A stretch of DNA of 64,000 bases, from NCBI GenBank assembly GCA_022113835.1, contig JAILWY010000028.1, forward strand, positions 1,116,001-1,180,000, written 5' to 3'. Every line of letters starts with the position of its first letter. Position 1 is the first letter of the stretch. The stretch comes from Atopsyche davidsoni. Its lineage: Eukaryota; Arthropoda; Insecta; Trichoptera; Hydrobiosidae. The notes under the pieces are model-generated. The model was not told where the DNA came from. It did no database searches and saw only the letters and a program-made list of their open reading frames with translations. The position numbers and the translations under genes are program-made. This document shows positions 31,422 to 42,688 of this stretch, piece after piece.

Positions 31422-34410
31422 TGCACTGACGGACGACCTGGCTGACTGACTATCTCAGAGACACCGCATGTGCCTAGAAATCAATTGGAGATTCCAATCG
31501 CTATGTGTTCTTTATTTATAATAAAATTACCACAATGTTTTCAAAATGGGATAAACATATAGGCTCTGGATCCGTATCAGAGAAACCTTTCACGTTCGTT
31601 TATGAGACAAATCCGTGTTAAAAAAAAAAATTATGCCTTGACCGAAGTAGTGTAAAAATATTAAGTACTTTTTAAACAGCCTCCACGCACCTGCACCAGG
31701 CAGACACTCCTTCCCCACTTCAGCCCCGTAGAGCGTCCAAAATGAGACCACGGCCATGGTGACTGGACGCCCCAAGAGACTGAAGGCTGCTCCTGACGCC
31801 AACCGAAATGCGAGCTTAGTCTCCGCGAAGTTAGTGAGGTTCTGACGGAGGAGACTCCTCCGCCAGCGGGCAATGAATGCGGACGGGACTCTGGCTTATC
31901 AGCTGAGGTCTTTCATGAGTTCGAGCCGGATTATAAAGATATGAAATAACTGTAAGAAATTTGAAATGTCCTCGGACCAAACTACCTGTAGTGTGATATA
32001 CTTTAAAGCGATTATAATAATTAAACTGTCCTCGAGTAATATATAAATAAAGAAAGTTTTTCTATAGTTTTTGAAATATTTATAAAAAATACCACGATTG
32101 CCACCGTCGACATTTAAGTGATATCCGCGTGCGCCGATTGTTAATAAGAGATAATACGACAATTAATAAGAGACTCAACTCAGTTGCTACTGCGGCAGAC
32201 CTCACCTCACTCATCTAGACAGGTGCCTTATTCGTGGTAGACGTCGATAGTGACGGTTCTGCAGGTCTTCAGCATAAGTAACTGACAAACAAATAGTCTT
32301 TGTCAACGACAATACATCAGTGATATTGTCTATTTTAAAAGAGAAAACACCATAACGTGATCATTACAAGAATAGTTGTTATTCTTTATTGCCCGACTAA
32401 TCCATATTCATCTTCAGTCTTCGTGAAGGGTTGTCGACCACAGATAAAGCAACTGTCCCGAAAAATGACATGAATTATCACTCATCAAGACAGGTGCCTT
32501 ATTCGTAGCCGACGTCGATAATGATGGTTCCGAAGGTCTTCAGCAGTAGTAATCGACAAATAAATAATGCAATTGTCTCTGTCAATGACAATACATCAGT
32601 ATTACCGTCTATTTTAAAAGAGAAATCACTATATCGTGAACATTACAAGAATAGTTGTTCTTCTCCATTGTCCTATTAATCTTTATGGATCTTCTGTCTT
32701 CGTGAAGGGTTGTCTACCACAAATAAAGCGACTGTCACCAAGTATGACATTAATTATCATTCATGGAGGCAGGTGCTTTATTCGTAACCGACATTCATGG
32801 CTGAAGATAAGATATAAGAGAGAATTATCCATTAATCTGTACACGTGCGTATGACAGGTGCTTGCCTCATGGCCGACTTCAACATTGGCAATGAGATTTA
32901 ATCACGCGCTTGTTCTGCTCATTTTCTAAGTCTGCACTAACTCAAATTGCCACTGACGGACGACCTGGCTGGCTGATTATCTCAAGGACACCGCATGTGT
33001 CTAGAAATCAATTGGTGATTCAAATTGCTGCGTGTCCTTTATCTATAATTACAATAGCACAATATATTCAAATTTGTTAAAAAATGAAGTACTTTTTAAA
33101 CAGCCTCCGCGCACCTGCACCAGGCAGACACTCCTTCCCCACTTCAGCCCCGTAGAGCGTCCAAAATGAGACCACGGCCATGGTGACTGGACGCCCCAAG
33201 AGACTGAAGGCTGCTCCTGACGCCAACCGAAATGCGAGCTTAGTCTCCGCGAAGTTAGTGAGGTTCTGACGGAGGAGACTCCTCAGAACCTCATTAACCT
33301 CCTCATTGCCAGCGGGCAATGAATGCGGACGGGACTCTGGCTTATCAGCTGAGGTCCTTCATGAGTTCGAGCCGGATTATAAAGATTTGAAATAACTGAA
33401 GGAAATTTTAAATGTCCGTGGACCAAACGACCTGTAGTGTGATTACTTTATAGTGATTGTAATAATTTAACTGTCCTGAAGAAATATATAAATAAAGAAA
33501 TTCTTTCTATAGTTTTTGAAATATTTATAAAAATTACAACGATTGCCGCTGTCGACATTTAAGTGATACCCGCGTGCGCCGATTGTTAATAAGAGATAAT
33601 ACGATAATTAATAAGAGATTCAACTAAGTTGCTACTGCGGCAGACCTCACCTTTATTTGGTGAGGTCTGCCGCATTTTTCTTCAACTGATTTAAAATTAG
33701 TTGAGATTCAAATTGAACCGCAGATATTTACTTTGGAGGACACCTCAAACTGTTTTTCTTTTCTTACTCTCTTGATCTTCTTGTCTCCCATCATCAGTCT
33801 TCATGAAGAATTGTCGCCCACAAATAAAGCAGCTGCCCAGACGAATGACATGAATTATCACCCATCAAGACAGGTGCCTTATTCGTAGCCGACGTCGATA
33901 GTGACGGTTCAGCAGGTCTTCAGCAGTAGTAACCGACAAATAAATATGGCAATTGTCTCTGTCAATGACAATACATCAGTATTACCGTCTATTTTATAAG
34001 AGGAATCACCATATCGTGAACATTACAAGAATAGTTGTTTTTCATCTTCTGTCTTCGTGAAGGGTTTTCTACCACAAATAAAGCGACTGTCACCAAGAAT
34101 GACATTAATTATCATTCACGGAGGCAGGTGCTTTATTCGTAACCGACATTCATGGTTGAAGATGAGATATAAGAGAGAATTATCCCTTCATCTGTACACA
34201 CTTATGACAGGTGCTTGTCTCGTGGCCGACTTCAACGGCGGCAATGAGATATAATCACGCGCTTGCTCTGTTCATTTTCTTAGACTGCATATTCATACAT
34301 CATGCTGCTATTCTCATATCTGCGATCCACATTTCCGTAAATCTAGTCGTGAAAACGGCCTATGAAGATTTTGATGATTTTCAAGTAATATTAGGATTAT
34401 TGCTATGAGT
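31422..34410. repeat. Two tandem copies of a composite unit of about 1.53 kb
   Basis: Ordered modules recur at 31422 and 32951. S1 is ACTGACGGACGACCTGGCTG onward. S2 starts TACTTTTTAAACAGCCTCCG and holds a minus-strand ORF (31665-31880, 33090-33320). S3 is GAGCCGGATTATAAAGATAT through TTAATAAGAGATAATACGA (31920-32225, 33360-33650). S4 modules contain ACAAATAAAGCGACTGTC, AGGCAGGTGCTTTATTCGTA and CCGAC, and are themselves repeated two or three times. More scattered units lie at 35755-37180, 41451-41935 and 44200-44712. No known family recognised. Confidence 0.85.
33077..33360 (-). CDS. Conserved ORF in the S2 module (three copies), unidentified
   Basis: The same minus-strand frame is open in three copies (31665-31880, 33077-33360, 41582-41800): NFAETKLAFRLASGAAFSLL, GRPVTMAVVSFWTLYGAEVG, KECLPGAG. 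This copy is longest, about 90 codons, with an upstream NEEVNEVLRSLLRQ. A central hydrophobic stretch could be membrane-spanning. The frame passes over a possible donor CAG|GTGCGC. The copies are nearly identical in DNA, so conservation may only reflect recent duplication. I do not recognise the peptide. Confidence 0.3.
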
Positions 34411-34515
34411 TTATTTTCAATGAATAAAAGAAAACGTTTTCACCTGAGATAATTCAAAACGAAAATGCATTAATTATTTTTATCATAAATAAATTCTGGT
34501 CAGAGACGAGCGCTC

Positions 34516-34825
34516 ATGCAGAAGGGGGCGAGTGCAGGAGGGCGCGGCCCAGAGGGGGGGCAGACCAGGGGGGGCGCGGCCCATGGGGGGACAGACCAGG
34601 GGGGGCGCGGCCCATGGGGGGACAGACCAGGGGGGGCGCGGCCCATGGGGGGACAGACCAGGGGGGGCGCGGCCCATGGGGGGGGCAGACCATGGGGGGC
34701 GCGGCCCATGGGGGGGGCAGACCAGGGGGGGCGCGGCCCATGGGGGGGGCAGACCATGGGGGGCGCGGCCCATGGGGGGTGCGCTCCAGGGGGGGTACGC
34801 CCCAGGAGGGGCGCGGCGCTAAGCC
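34516..34825. repeat. G-rich minisatellite, about 31-33-bp unit
   Basis: Roughly nine units of GGGGGGCGCGGCCCATGG with GGGGCAGACCAG. Long G runs on the plus strand. All overlapping Gly/Arg-rich and Pro-rich ORFs are repeat translations. Related minisatellites at 37262-37385 and 44717-44915 sit in the same place relative to the shared flank GAGCCGGACGCTGGCTAACC. Confidence 0.95.
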
Positions 34826-34848
34826 GGACGCTAGATAACCAAGGCCCG

Positions 34849-35264
34849 CGGGCATTATTATTTCTAAATAAAATATATAAAAAGCGTATATAGATATCAG
34901 CTAATTCTCACCTTGGTGGCGTTTAGCAATAATATACCTGACTTGTGTAAAATTTAAAAAAAAATTGGCCGCAATATCTAATTTTCAAATAAGCTATTGG
35001 ATACTTTTAGGTATTCTGTTAATTTATTTCACGGGGAGTAAATAATAAGCAGTTTTTCTCGATATCAAATATCACTCTTACTTTTAATTAAACGTGGAGA
35101 TATGTTTACGTTTTGTGTTTTATTTTTCACATGGAAAGTTAATATAAAACAAGGTGCTCAATAACGAATTTTAAATGGATAGCCCAAATCAAGGTCATCA
35201 CCAAAAATGTAGCATAGTGTTACAAATGTGAGTGGCCCGAAGGAAAAAAGGTTGAGTATCGCTG
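34849..35264 (+). mobile_element. hAT-type MITE (family P3)
   Basis: Begins inside CAAGGCCCGCGGGC (first bases lost) and ends GTGGCCCGAAGGAAAAAAGG, TTGAGTATCGCTG. The inverse of that end is CAGCGATACTCAACC, as in other copies. It is followed by CTCTAGAC, the same 8-mer that borders the copy at 46258. Interior AT-rich, no ORF. Confidence 0.7.
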
Positions 35265-35552
35265 CTCTAGACCTACGTTAATTATGATCCAAGACACCAA
35301 ACTCTTGAGTTTTAATTTCTCAAACTATAGATGATAAAACTAATACCGGATATAACATTGCTTCGTTTTTATCCGTAATATTATTCAGCGGTTACTACTA
35401 AAACACTCAAGTCGACCTGTGATTTTTGTTTCCCACGTTTTTACGATAAAACACCTCAAGGCGGCTCACCTGATTTGAAACCGAGAGTCTCCCTTAATTA
35501 TCGCGAGCCGCGGGAGAGCAAGCGGCCGAGAGCGTTTAAAAAACAGTAATCA

Positions 35553-35700
35553 ATATTTTTGACAGAGAATACTTCATGTAATTCCATTTTAATATTTGAG
35601 TGATTTCTCAAAATGTTAATTTTTAATAGCTTTTTCGCCAACGTGAAAGGTTGGCGAAATCGGTCACTATTAAAAATTTACTTTTGGACAAAGTCCTGGA
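35553..35700. mobile_element. P1-family MITE, both arms
   Basis: TTTTTGACAGAGAATACTT, TTTGAGTGATTTCTCAAA, then TTTTTCGCCAACGTGAAAGG and TTGGCGAAATCGGTCACT with AAAAATTTAC. The two inner arms meet almost directly at the ACGTGAAAGGTTGGCG palindrome. Confidence 0.75.
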
Positions 35701-35953
35701 GAAGAAAGTCATGATGATTCAGAACACCTGAAATAGTGTTCCTGACTCATATGATTGCGAGCTGGATTATAAAGATATGAAATAACTGAAGGAAATTTAA
35801 AATGTCCGCTGACCAAACGACCTGTAGTGTGATTACTTTATAGTGATTATTATAATTTAACTGTCCTCGAGTTATACATACAAAAAACTATTGCCACCGT
35901 CGACATTTAAGTGATATCCGCGTGCGCCGACTGTTAATAAGAGATAATACGAC

Positions 35954-36565
35954 TATACGGGACGTATAAAGACTGTATTTATTTATAGGTGTGTTGGATT
36001 TCAGGGATGGGTGCTTCGTATCTCTCAGCTTGGCATCAGACGCAGGGAGAGCAGTTTTCAGGCTGATCTTTACTAAGCTTATCGCATGAGAGATACGTCG
36101 CAGGAAAGGGAGGTCTTCACAGAAACAACTCGTTCTTGACTCTGGTTTTATTGGGCCCGGACATGGGGTTTATATACAGAAAATATAAGTACATTGGAAT
36201 GTTAAAAGTAAACAACCCAAAGGGATTAACAGCACAGGAATGTACAGATGTTAGTTAAACCCTGGGACCCAAGCCGGGGAAAACACCTTTTAGCGGCGCT
36301 CTAAACAGTGCACATAAGATGTCTCTAAAGGGATTAGCAGCACAGCTGGCCATTTAAATCTGGGATTCTCTCTGTACCTTTCTTAGGGAAAACACCTCTT
36401 AGCGGCGCGCTCAAACAATATACACCGTCATAAACCTAGAAATCCCGCCGTCAATGTGCAGGTGGGCACTTAAAGGGGATAATATTCCATCGCACACCTG
36501 CAAATATGCACGTGGACATTTCAGCGCGTAAATCCCGACGATCCAGTGATATGACGTCCGGTACA
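35954..36565 (-). mobile_element. Solo LTR, 612 bp, with 5-bp target duplication
   Basis: It interrupts an S3 module between ACGAC (35949-35953) and ACGAC (36566-36570). The uninterrupted paralogue at 32148-32180 reads GATAATACGACAATTAATAA, giving an empty site. Ends are TATACGGGACGT and ACGTCCGGTACA, an imperfect inverted TGTAC..GTACA pair as expected for an LTR. On the minus strand it has a TATA-like TGTATATAAACCCC (near 36175) and CCAATAAAACCAGAG (near 36150), a promoter and polyadenylation layout typical of LTRs. A 5-bp duplication fits Gypsy or BEL/Pao elements. No internal region is present. Confidence 0.88.
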
Positions 36566-36570
36566 ACGAC

Positions 36571-37183
36571 AATTAATAAGAGACTCAACTCAGTTGCTAC
36601 TGCGGCAGACCTCACATCACTCATCTAGACAGGTGCCTTATTCGTAGCCGACGTCGATGGTGACGATTCCGCAGGTCTTCAGCATAAGTAACTGACAAAC
36701 AAAGAAGCAATTCTCTTTGCCAATGACTATGCATCAGTTTTCTATGCTATGCATATCACCAAAACGTGAACATTACATGAACTTTTTTTTTCTTTATTGG
36801 CCTTTTAATCTATGTGCATCTTCTGTCTTCGTGAAGGGTTGTCCACCACAAATAAAGCGACTGTCACCAAGTATGACATTAATTATCACCCATGGAGGCA
36901 GGTGCTTTATCCGTAACCGACATTCATTGTTGAAGATGACATATAAGAGAGAATTATATATTAATCTGTCATACGCACGTGCGTATGACAAGTGCTTGCC
37001 TCATGGCCGACTTCAACTGCGGCAATGAGATATAATCTCGCGCTTGCTCTGTTAATTTTCCAAGTCTGCATACTCAACTAACTCTAAATGCCACTTACGG
37101 ATGACCTGGCTGGCTGATTATCTCAGGGACACCGCAAGTGCTTAAAATCAATTGGAGATTCTAATGACGTATACATCTTGCTG
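36571..37183. repeat. Continuation of the composite unit (S3-S4-S1)
   Basis: Resumes the S3 module after the solo LTR, then S4 (36620-36740, 36830-37060) and S1 (37092-37183). The order is the same as at 31422-34410. Confidence 0.8.
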
Positions 37184-37261
37184 CTATTCTCTCATCTGCG
37201 ATCCTATTTTCCGTAAATCTAAATTTTGAAGATATTCAAGTAACTTTAGGATTATTCACAG

Positions 37262-37390
37262 CCCAGGGGGGGCATGGCCCAGGGTGGACACGGCTCATGG
37301 GGGGGCAGACCAGGGGGAGCGTGGCCCAGGGGGGTGCAGCCCAGGGGGGCGTGGCCCAGGGTGACACCAGGGGGGGGCGCGGCCCTGAGC
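37262..37390. repeat. G-rich minisatellite in duplication A
   Basis: Units of CAGGGGGG(G/T)CGTGGCCCAG and variants. Equivalent to 44717-44915 in copy B, with a different unit number. Confidence 0.9.
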
Positions 37391-38080
37391 CGGACGCTGG
37401 CTAACCGAATTAGTCTCGGGACGTTAATTCTGCTTGACAGTGCGACTAAGTGCGAGCCAATCCAATAATAATACTAATAGACTGATTCAATTTGCACCAT
37501 GAGGGATATACCAATGACTGTTCTCGACATCCTATCATTCGAAACATCGATTTTATATTTTAAATACTAATCAAAGTCATCCTGAAAGTGCACCAACTAG
37601 TCTTTAATATAAATTTATGTAGTTTTTCACCCAGGGTCCGTAGGCAAGTTTTGACTATAAAGACTTTGAGAGCCACTGCTCTAGACCTACGTATATTATG
37701 ATCTAATGACACCAAACACTAATTAATTCCGGAGATAAGTTCACTTCATTTTATATTAGTAATAACATTCAGCGGTTGAATCTCGCTAAAGGTGAATGCG
37801 ATTTGCAGAAAAAATTGTTCATTAGTAAATATAACTAGAAAAATAAGTTAATCTTAATAATCATAAGTAGAATAAGGTAGCAATTCAGACATTTTTCTGC
37901 CAAATTTCCTGCAACCAGTATTCCGAATTACCGAGCAAAAAAAAAGTTTATTTCTTGGTACCCCGAGACTACTTTGAAGTTATTATTATTCTCCCTCTTG
38001 ATTGGGCCAGAATGTGCTTATTGAGGCATCATGTACTGGGGCGGGGAGTGGCATCGGTCGCGTGCCCACAGGAGGAAGCA

Positions 38081-38165
38081 GACCTGCAGGGGTGCACACT
38101 TGCAGGGGTGCACACTTGCAGGGGTGCACACTTGCAGGGGTGCACACTTGCAGGGGTGCAGGCTT
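38081..38165. repeat. 16-bp minisatellite (4 units)
   Basis: GGGGTGCACACTTGCA four times plus a variant unit. Copy B at 47037-47085 has only two perfect units, so the number changed after duplication. Confidence 0.93.
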
Positions 38166-38834
38166 CCAGGGCTGCAGACTCGCAGGGCCGCGGCGGCCAG
38201 GTGTGACTCGTAGCCCCTTTTAAATATAAACAAAACCAAACCGCCAAAGAGGTGTTTGATATCTAAACTGAGACAATGAGAGCTAATCCGCACTTCAAAG
38301 GCACTGTTGGCACAACATTTATGTAAGCTGATATGAATAGCCCGTTGGTCATTCATTTGAATATGTATCATAACATGTCAAACCAGTCTGCCACGGATAA
38401 ATGAGAGCTCTCGTGAATTGAAATCTACCCCAACGTTTAGGGAGTCACGAGACGAGCGCTAACGGCGGACTTTTTTTATTGTTCCAATGTAATGGTCCAT
38501 CTCTTGATTGTCCTTGATGGCGTGAAGAGCACTCGCCTTGCCTATTTCAAGTAAAAGAAAGTCCACGCCATACTTTATTATAAATCTAGAAAGTCCGTAT
38601 TTTTAATATTAACTAAAATTAACAAATATAATATTGCGGGATTCCGCAGGGTGAAGTATAAGTTTTCCCCTCGCAATTGAAATTACTGTACGCTGCGGGC
38701 AATTAAAAAGGTGTGAAAAATCCACCCCCTGGCCAGGTAACTAATCGCAGCGTGTGACCAATGATTGTCGTAAAGTCAGCTTTTTTAACCCACGCGAGTT
38801 TTTAGTGTGTAAAAAAAAATATAATAAAGAATCT

Positions 38835-38906
38835 AGATGCATTGCTTTGGCACTCGCAAGAGGGAAGCCGCGGAGGTGTCGGTTCGAATCCCGCTTGTGT
38901 CGCAAA
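38835..38906 (+). ncRNA. tRNA-like fragment with B box (pseudo-tRNA or SINE head)
   Basis: GTCGGTTCGAATCCCGC has a perfect B-box core and a T-arm that could fold, preceded by GAAGCCGCGGAGGT. No convincing 5' acceptor strand, D-arm or A box, so not a functional tRNA. Its duplicate is at 47770-47820. Confidence 0.35.
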
Positions 38907-39079
38907 AATGCAAGGGTTTTATTACCGTACCATGTTACTATCAATGATTTCCACTTATTTTCCTCCCAATTTTCAGTATAGAAAAGTTAAGTTACAATCA
39001 AATAAATGAAATGCTACGATTTCGATTTCCAAAAAAAAACGTGTATAATTGTTTAATTGTCTAGAAACTAAACAATTGA

Positions 39080-39170
39080 ATAGAATTGAAGAGAAGATGC
39101 CGTGTTCGGCGAAAGAGCTCTCGCTAATAGTGAAATTAACGTAGTCTCCAAAACCTTTTGGTTTTATTTT
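39080..39170. mobile_element. One arm of the hairpin MITE found at 57781
   Basis: AAGATGCCGTGTTCGGCGAA, AGAGCTCTCGC and AACGTAGTCTCCAAAACC match the element at 57781-57922, including its spacer, in inverse order. Confidence 0.7.
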
Positions 39171-39584
39171 AACATATTATTATCATAAGAAAAGTAAATT
39201 TATAAGAAATTAAAAATAAATCTTATCTGTAGATGTTGAAATGAACCTGAGTTTTGTAATAAAAAAAATTCTATTGGTGCAGTAGATTTTTCGCAAAATA
39301 TTATCAAAAAACTCGAAAATTGACCGATCAAAGGAATAAAAAACCGAACTGCCACAAAATGTTCAAGGAATGTATAAATCTCTTTATACTCGTGAAAAAT
39401 GTGAATAAATTAGGATAACACATTATCTGTGTATATAAGGGCTACTATTGTGGCAAATACAGATTGTGGGTTTGCCGCATTTTCAAAATCGGTTTATCAC
39501 TGTATTGGCGCCTGTTGCCAGGGATGATTCAAAATGGAGAAATATCAACTGCGACCTGGCGCCTATGAGATGGTTTTCCACTTT

Positions 39585-39662
39585 TCCCCCGGTCGTGAGC
39601 CCTTCCCTAGGTCGTGAGCCCCGGTCGTGAGTCCCGCCGTGAGCGCCGGTCGTGAGCCCCAG
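39585..39662. repeat. GGTCGTGAGCCC short repeat
   Basis: Degenerate 12-19-bp repeats of GGTCGTGAGCCC. The 19-bp version (GTCGTGAGCCCTTCCCTAG) is present once here and four times in copy B. Confidence 0.85.
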
Positions 39663-40118
39663 CAGAGGCGATAAGTATCGTAGCCTCGTAGAGAGGAAAA
39701 AGGTATTTATTTTTTAGTATTAAAATATTTTACCATCGATTTGTTTCGGCAATATAATGAAATTATTGTGAAATTCACATCGCGGTCATATCAAAAAATA
39801 TTCCCCATCCCCCCCGAGCTCCCATCGTAGCGGAGAACGGGAGGAAACTCGTTTTGCAAAGACTCAAAGACCGGCAAATATTACAAAGATGGGATTAATT
39901 CCAGTGGGTTTTTACACGTGAGAGCTTCTTCCATCCCCTTCACAGACTCGATAACGCAAACACAGAAATACATGCACGTCTTGTAACAACAACATGCTCC
40001 AAGAGCAGGGGACAGGCACACGCCGTATTGTAAGAAGCATAGCCCTAACATATATTATAAATAGCATAAAAGAATATAAATAAACGGAAGTGACAAAAGT
40101 AAATAAAAACGTACTCAC

Positions 40119-40320
40119 CTCCGGATCAAGAAGTTCAGAGAGCTGGACCCTGGCCGGGAAGCTGCTGGGCTGCACCAACTTCAGCACTTGCTACTCCTCG
40201 ACACGACACGACTTCACTCCACGGAGGCAGGGACGTTACTGAGGGGCGCAAATGTGACTGGCCTCCCGCCCCGGCAGCGTCCACCGCCCATTCCACCACC
40301 CACATTAATTCATTTAACCC
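40119..40320 (-). other. GC-rich islet with splice-donor-like end (dispersed family)
   Basis: On the minus strand the sequence ends CTTGATCCGGAG|GTGAGTACG. Nearly identical to 49047-49250 because both lie in the segmental duplication. Related but diverged islets at 18229 and 29569. The minus frame across the end (FPARVQLSELLDPE) is open for about 40 codons. Unknown. Confidence 0.45.
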
Positions 40321-40337
40321 TTTACCTGCCGGCGCCG
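40316..40337 (+). mobile_element. Truncated left end of the piggyBac-like MITE
   Basis: TTAACCCTTTACCTGCCGGCG, identical to the left end of the complete element at 49241, then replaced by a P1-family arm (CCGCTTCAGCCAACCTTTCA). Confidence 0.7.
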
Positions 40338-40859
40338 CTTTATTTTTGACCGCTTCAGCCAACCTTTCACGTTGGCATTCTCAAACAGAGTGAGCTTTTA
40401 TATAACATTAAGCAGTTAGGTGAACAATTGTTAGAGGGAGAGTTTGTTGGAAAGAGAGAGAATGATTGTCAGGTGGTAAGGGCTAGTGTGATTTTAATGT
40501 ACCTGACTAGTGGATGATTGCTAACTTTTGTGAAACGATTCTATACAAAACAAATGTTTTTATATTAATAGGGTAATTATCTTAAGTTGTGGTTTGAGGT
40601 GTAGCAGCAGTTATCCGGTGTTGGGGTCTAGGGCAAGTTTTTGTATGTAAAGGTGCTAGCTCTGCTCTCGTTTGGCTTTGAAGAAATGAAACATAGCAAT
40701 GGGAATTTAAACCACGAAATATTCAAAACAATTTTTAAATACAACTTAAAAGCAATCGATAGTGAAATTGCATCAAAAAATGCATTAAACGCAGCTGGTC
40801 GCTGTATTCCAGCTCGAGGTGGTAATTCACTCAAAATTAAGCCAAAAAAATTCTTATCT

Positions 40860-41245
40860 GATAAAATGATGCTAAATTACGCTATAGGTAAATGTTATTT
40901 ACCAAAACTGCGATTTTATTTAAATTACTCAAAGTAATGATTTTCTACTCGGGTATCCCAAATGTTGCTCCCTTGGCGAGAAATCCGCGAACAATAATTA
41001 AGAATACGATATCTTACATGTTTCGCACATTACGATACTCAATGTTGAAGCAATGCAAACTAGAAGAGTGGGTACAATTATTGAATGCATAAAAGTAAGA
41101 GTTCGATTCCGAAACGGCGACTTTTCACTCAAAAACATAAAATATTTGCTAGATAAATTCCGATCGCGTCTGAGACGCGATCTCGTATCGACAATGGCAT
41201 TGAGGTATGGCCAAAAGTATAAACCTATTAATTTTTTTTTAATAT
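40860..41245 (+). repeat. Repeat shared with 45360-45690, possibly SINE-like
   Basis: Blocks TTACCAAAACTGCGATTTTA, ATGTTGAAGCAATGCAAACT, AGAAGAGTG, TCGATTCCGAAA, CAAAAACATAAAATATTTGC and TAGATAAATTCCGATCGCG recur at 45.4-45.7 kb. GAGTTCGATTCC resembles a pol III B box. The A box is uncertain. A small perfect palindrome GATCGCGTC-TGA-GACGCGATC lies at about 41162-41182. Confidence 0.6.
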
Positions 41246-41450
41246 TAAATGATGAATTTTTTGACTAACTAATGAATCGACACTGATAAATTTGGATTTG
41301 CATATAATTTTTTTTTTTTAAATTCTTTGAAACAGTAGAATTACACAGTGTAATATAAATATATTTCGGTCCTGTCTCCTCTCCACACATCGCTCGCTCG
41401 CAGAGTGCCACTCTGTGACGGTGGCAGCTCCGCAGGTGTTTGGTATGCAC

Positions 41451-41940
41451 TGACGGACGACCTGGCTGACTGACTATCTCAGAGACTCCGCATGTGTCTA
41501 GAAATCAATTGGATATTCTAATTGCCGTGTGTCCTTTATCTATAATTACAATAGCACAATATATTCAAATGTGTTAAAAAATTAGGTACTTTTTAAACAG
41601 CCTCCGCGCACCTGCACCAGGCAGACACTCCTTCCCCACTTCAGCCCCGTAGAGCGTCCAAAATGAGACCACGGCCATGGTGACTGGACGCCCCAAGAGA
41701 CTGAAGGCTGCTCCTGACGCCAACCGAAATGCGAGCTTAGTCTCCGCGAAGTTAATGAGGCTCTGACGGAGGAGACTCCTCCGCCAGCGGGCAATGAATG
41801 CGGACGGGACTCTGGCTTATCAGCTGAGGTCTTTAATAACAAATAAAGCATCTGCCCGGATGAATGCCTTATTCGATGGTGATGGCTCCGCAGATCTACA
41901 GCATAAGAAACTGACAAACAAGTAAGCAATTGTCTATGTT
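41451..41940. repeat. Composite unit copy (S1-S2-S4)
   Basis: S1 at 41451, S2 with its minus-strand ORF at 41582-41850, then a short S4 piece. S3 is missing. Confidence 0.8.
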
Positions 41941-42139
41941 CTATCTATGTTCGAATGTTGAATTTATGTCCTCAGAACTGTGAATAATACAATTATAAGT
42001 AATAAAAAAAAGAAACATAAAAAACAAATGAGTATTTTCCCAGTAATCGCAATTTACCCAAATGTTTAATTTCGCGCAAGTTGCCCGCATACAATGTTTT
42101 AAAACAATAGTGTGCGATTAGCAACCGAACGATGCAGTC

Positions 42140-42470
42140 GCATTTTTCTACTCTGTCCGTCGGTTAACAAATCAGTCTTACAGCCAGTGCTTTACAGCCC
42201 TTTTCAGGGCTCTAAGCTTGTGAGCAGTAAATCCTTAATCAGTGCTTCAAAATATTAAACCTGTGTCCAGTAATATAAAAATATGCAATAAATCAGTAGC
42301 TCAGAGTACAGAAAGCAGTCGCGTGTTCAACTCTGTCCGTCGGGTAACAAATCAGTCTAACAGCCAGTGTTTTACAGCCCTTTTCAGGGCTCTAAAGTTT
42401 GTGAGCAGTAAATTCCTAATCAGTGCTCCAAAATTATTAAATTTGTGATCATAATATAAAATATAAATAA
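42140..42470 (+). promoter_or_regulatory. Tandem 5'UTR repeats of the non-LTR element
   Basis: Two diverged units about 175 bp apart, each running GCAGTCGC, ACTCTGTCCGTCGG, ACAAATCAGTCT, TTTACAGCCC, TTTTCAGGGCTCT, GTGAGCAGTAAAT. Tandem 5' repeats often carry the internal promoter in such elements; this role is inferred. Confidence 0.55.
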
Positions 42471-42688
42471 TATAATAAAAATAAATCAGTAACTCAGTGT
42501 ACAGAAAAAAAAAATATATATATATACGCAGAAATGTAATGCTGTATTCCGTCCCAACGTGTAACAATACCACCGGTCGTGTGCGACGTACACATATATA
42601 GTCAGTGCTGCGCAGTACTCCGCACCTTCGGGCAACAATAACATTAGTCGTATAAAAAATAAATAAATAATACCTACCGTCCACCAAT

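Larger units (their letters stand above)
37092..40340 (+). repeat. Segmental duplication, copy A
   Basis: Direct, high-similarity copy of blocks in 44632-49262. 37092-37600 matches 44632-45110, 37677-37880 matches 46628-46830, 37900-39050 matches 46845-47945, 39541-40085 matches 48247-48840, and 40083-40340 matches 49017-49262. Copy A lacks the 1.5 kb at 45115-46625 and the mariner fragment, and has its own 39050-39540. It contains no recognisable gene. Confidence 0.88.

Noticed and set aside
34483..34893. Gly-rich and Pro-rich ORFs of 74-125 codons on both strands
   Set aside because: Translations of the G-rich minisatellite in several frames; no independent evidence of coding.
38081..38165. 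Regularly spaced repeats considered as a CRISPR array
   Set aside because: 16-bp head-to-tail units without unique spacers, in a eukaryotic genome. It is a minisatellite. No CRISPR array was seen anywhere in the window.
38835..38906. Functional tRNA gene
   Set aside because: Only the T-arm/B-box half is convincing; no D-arm or acceptor partner.
42008..42110. Target-site duplication for the non-LTR element
   Set aside because: The segment matches another repeat copy at 19195-19340, and I could not find a duplicate of the sequence after the poly(A) run, so no claim is made.
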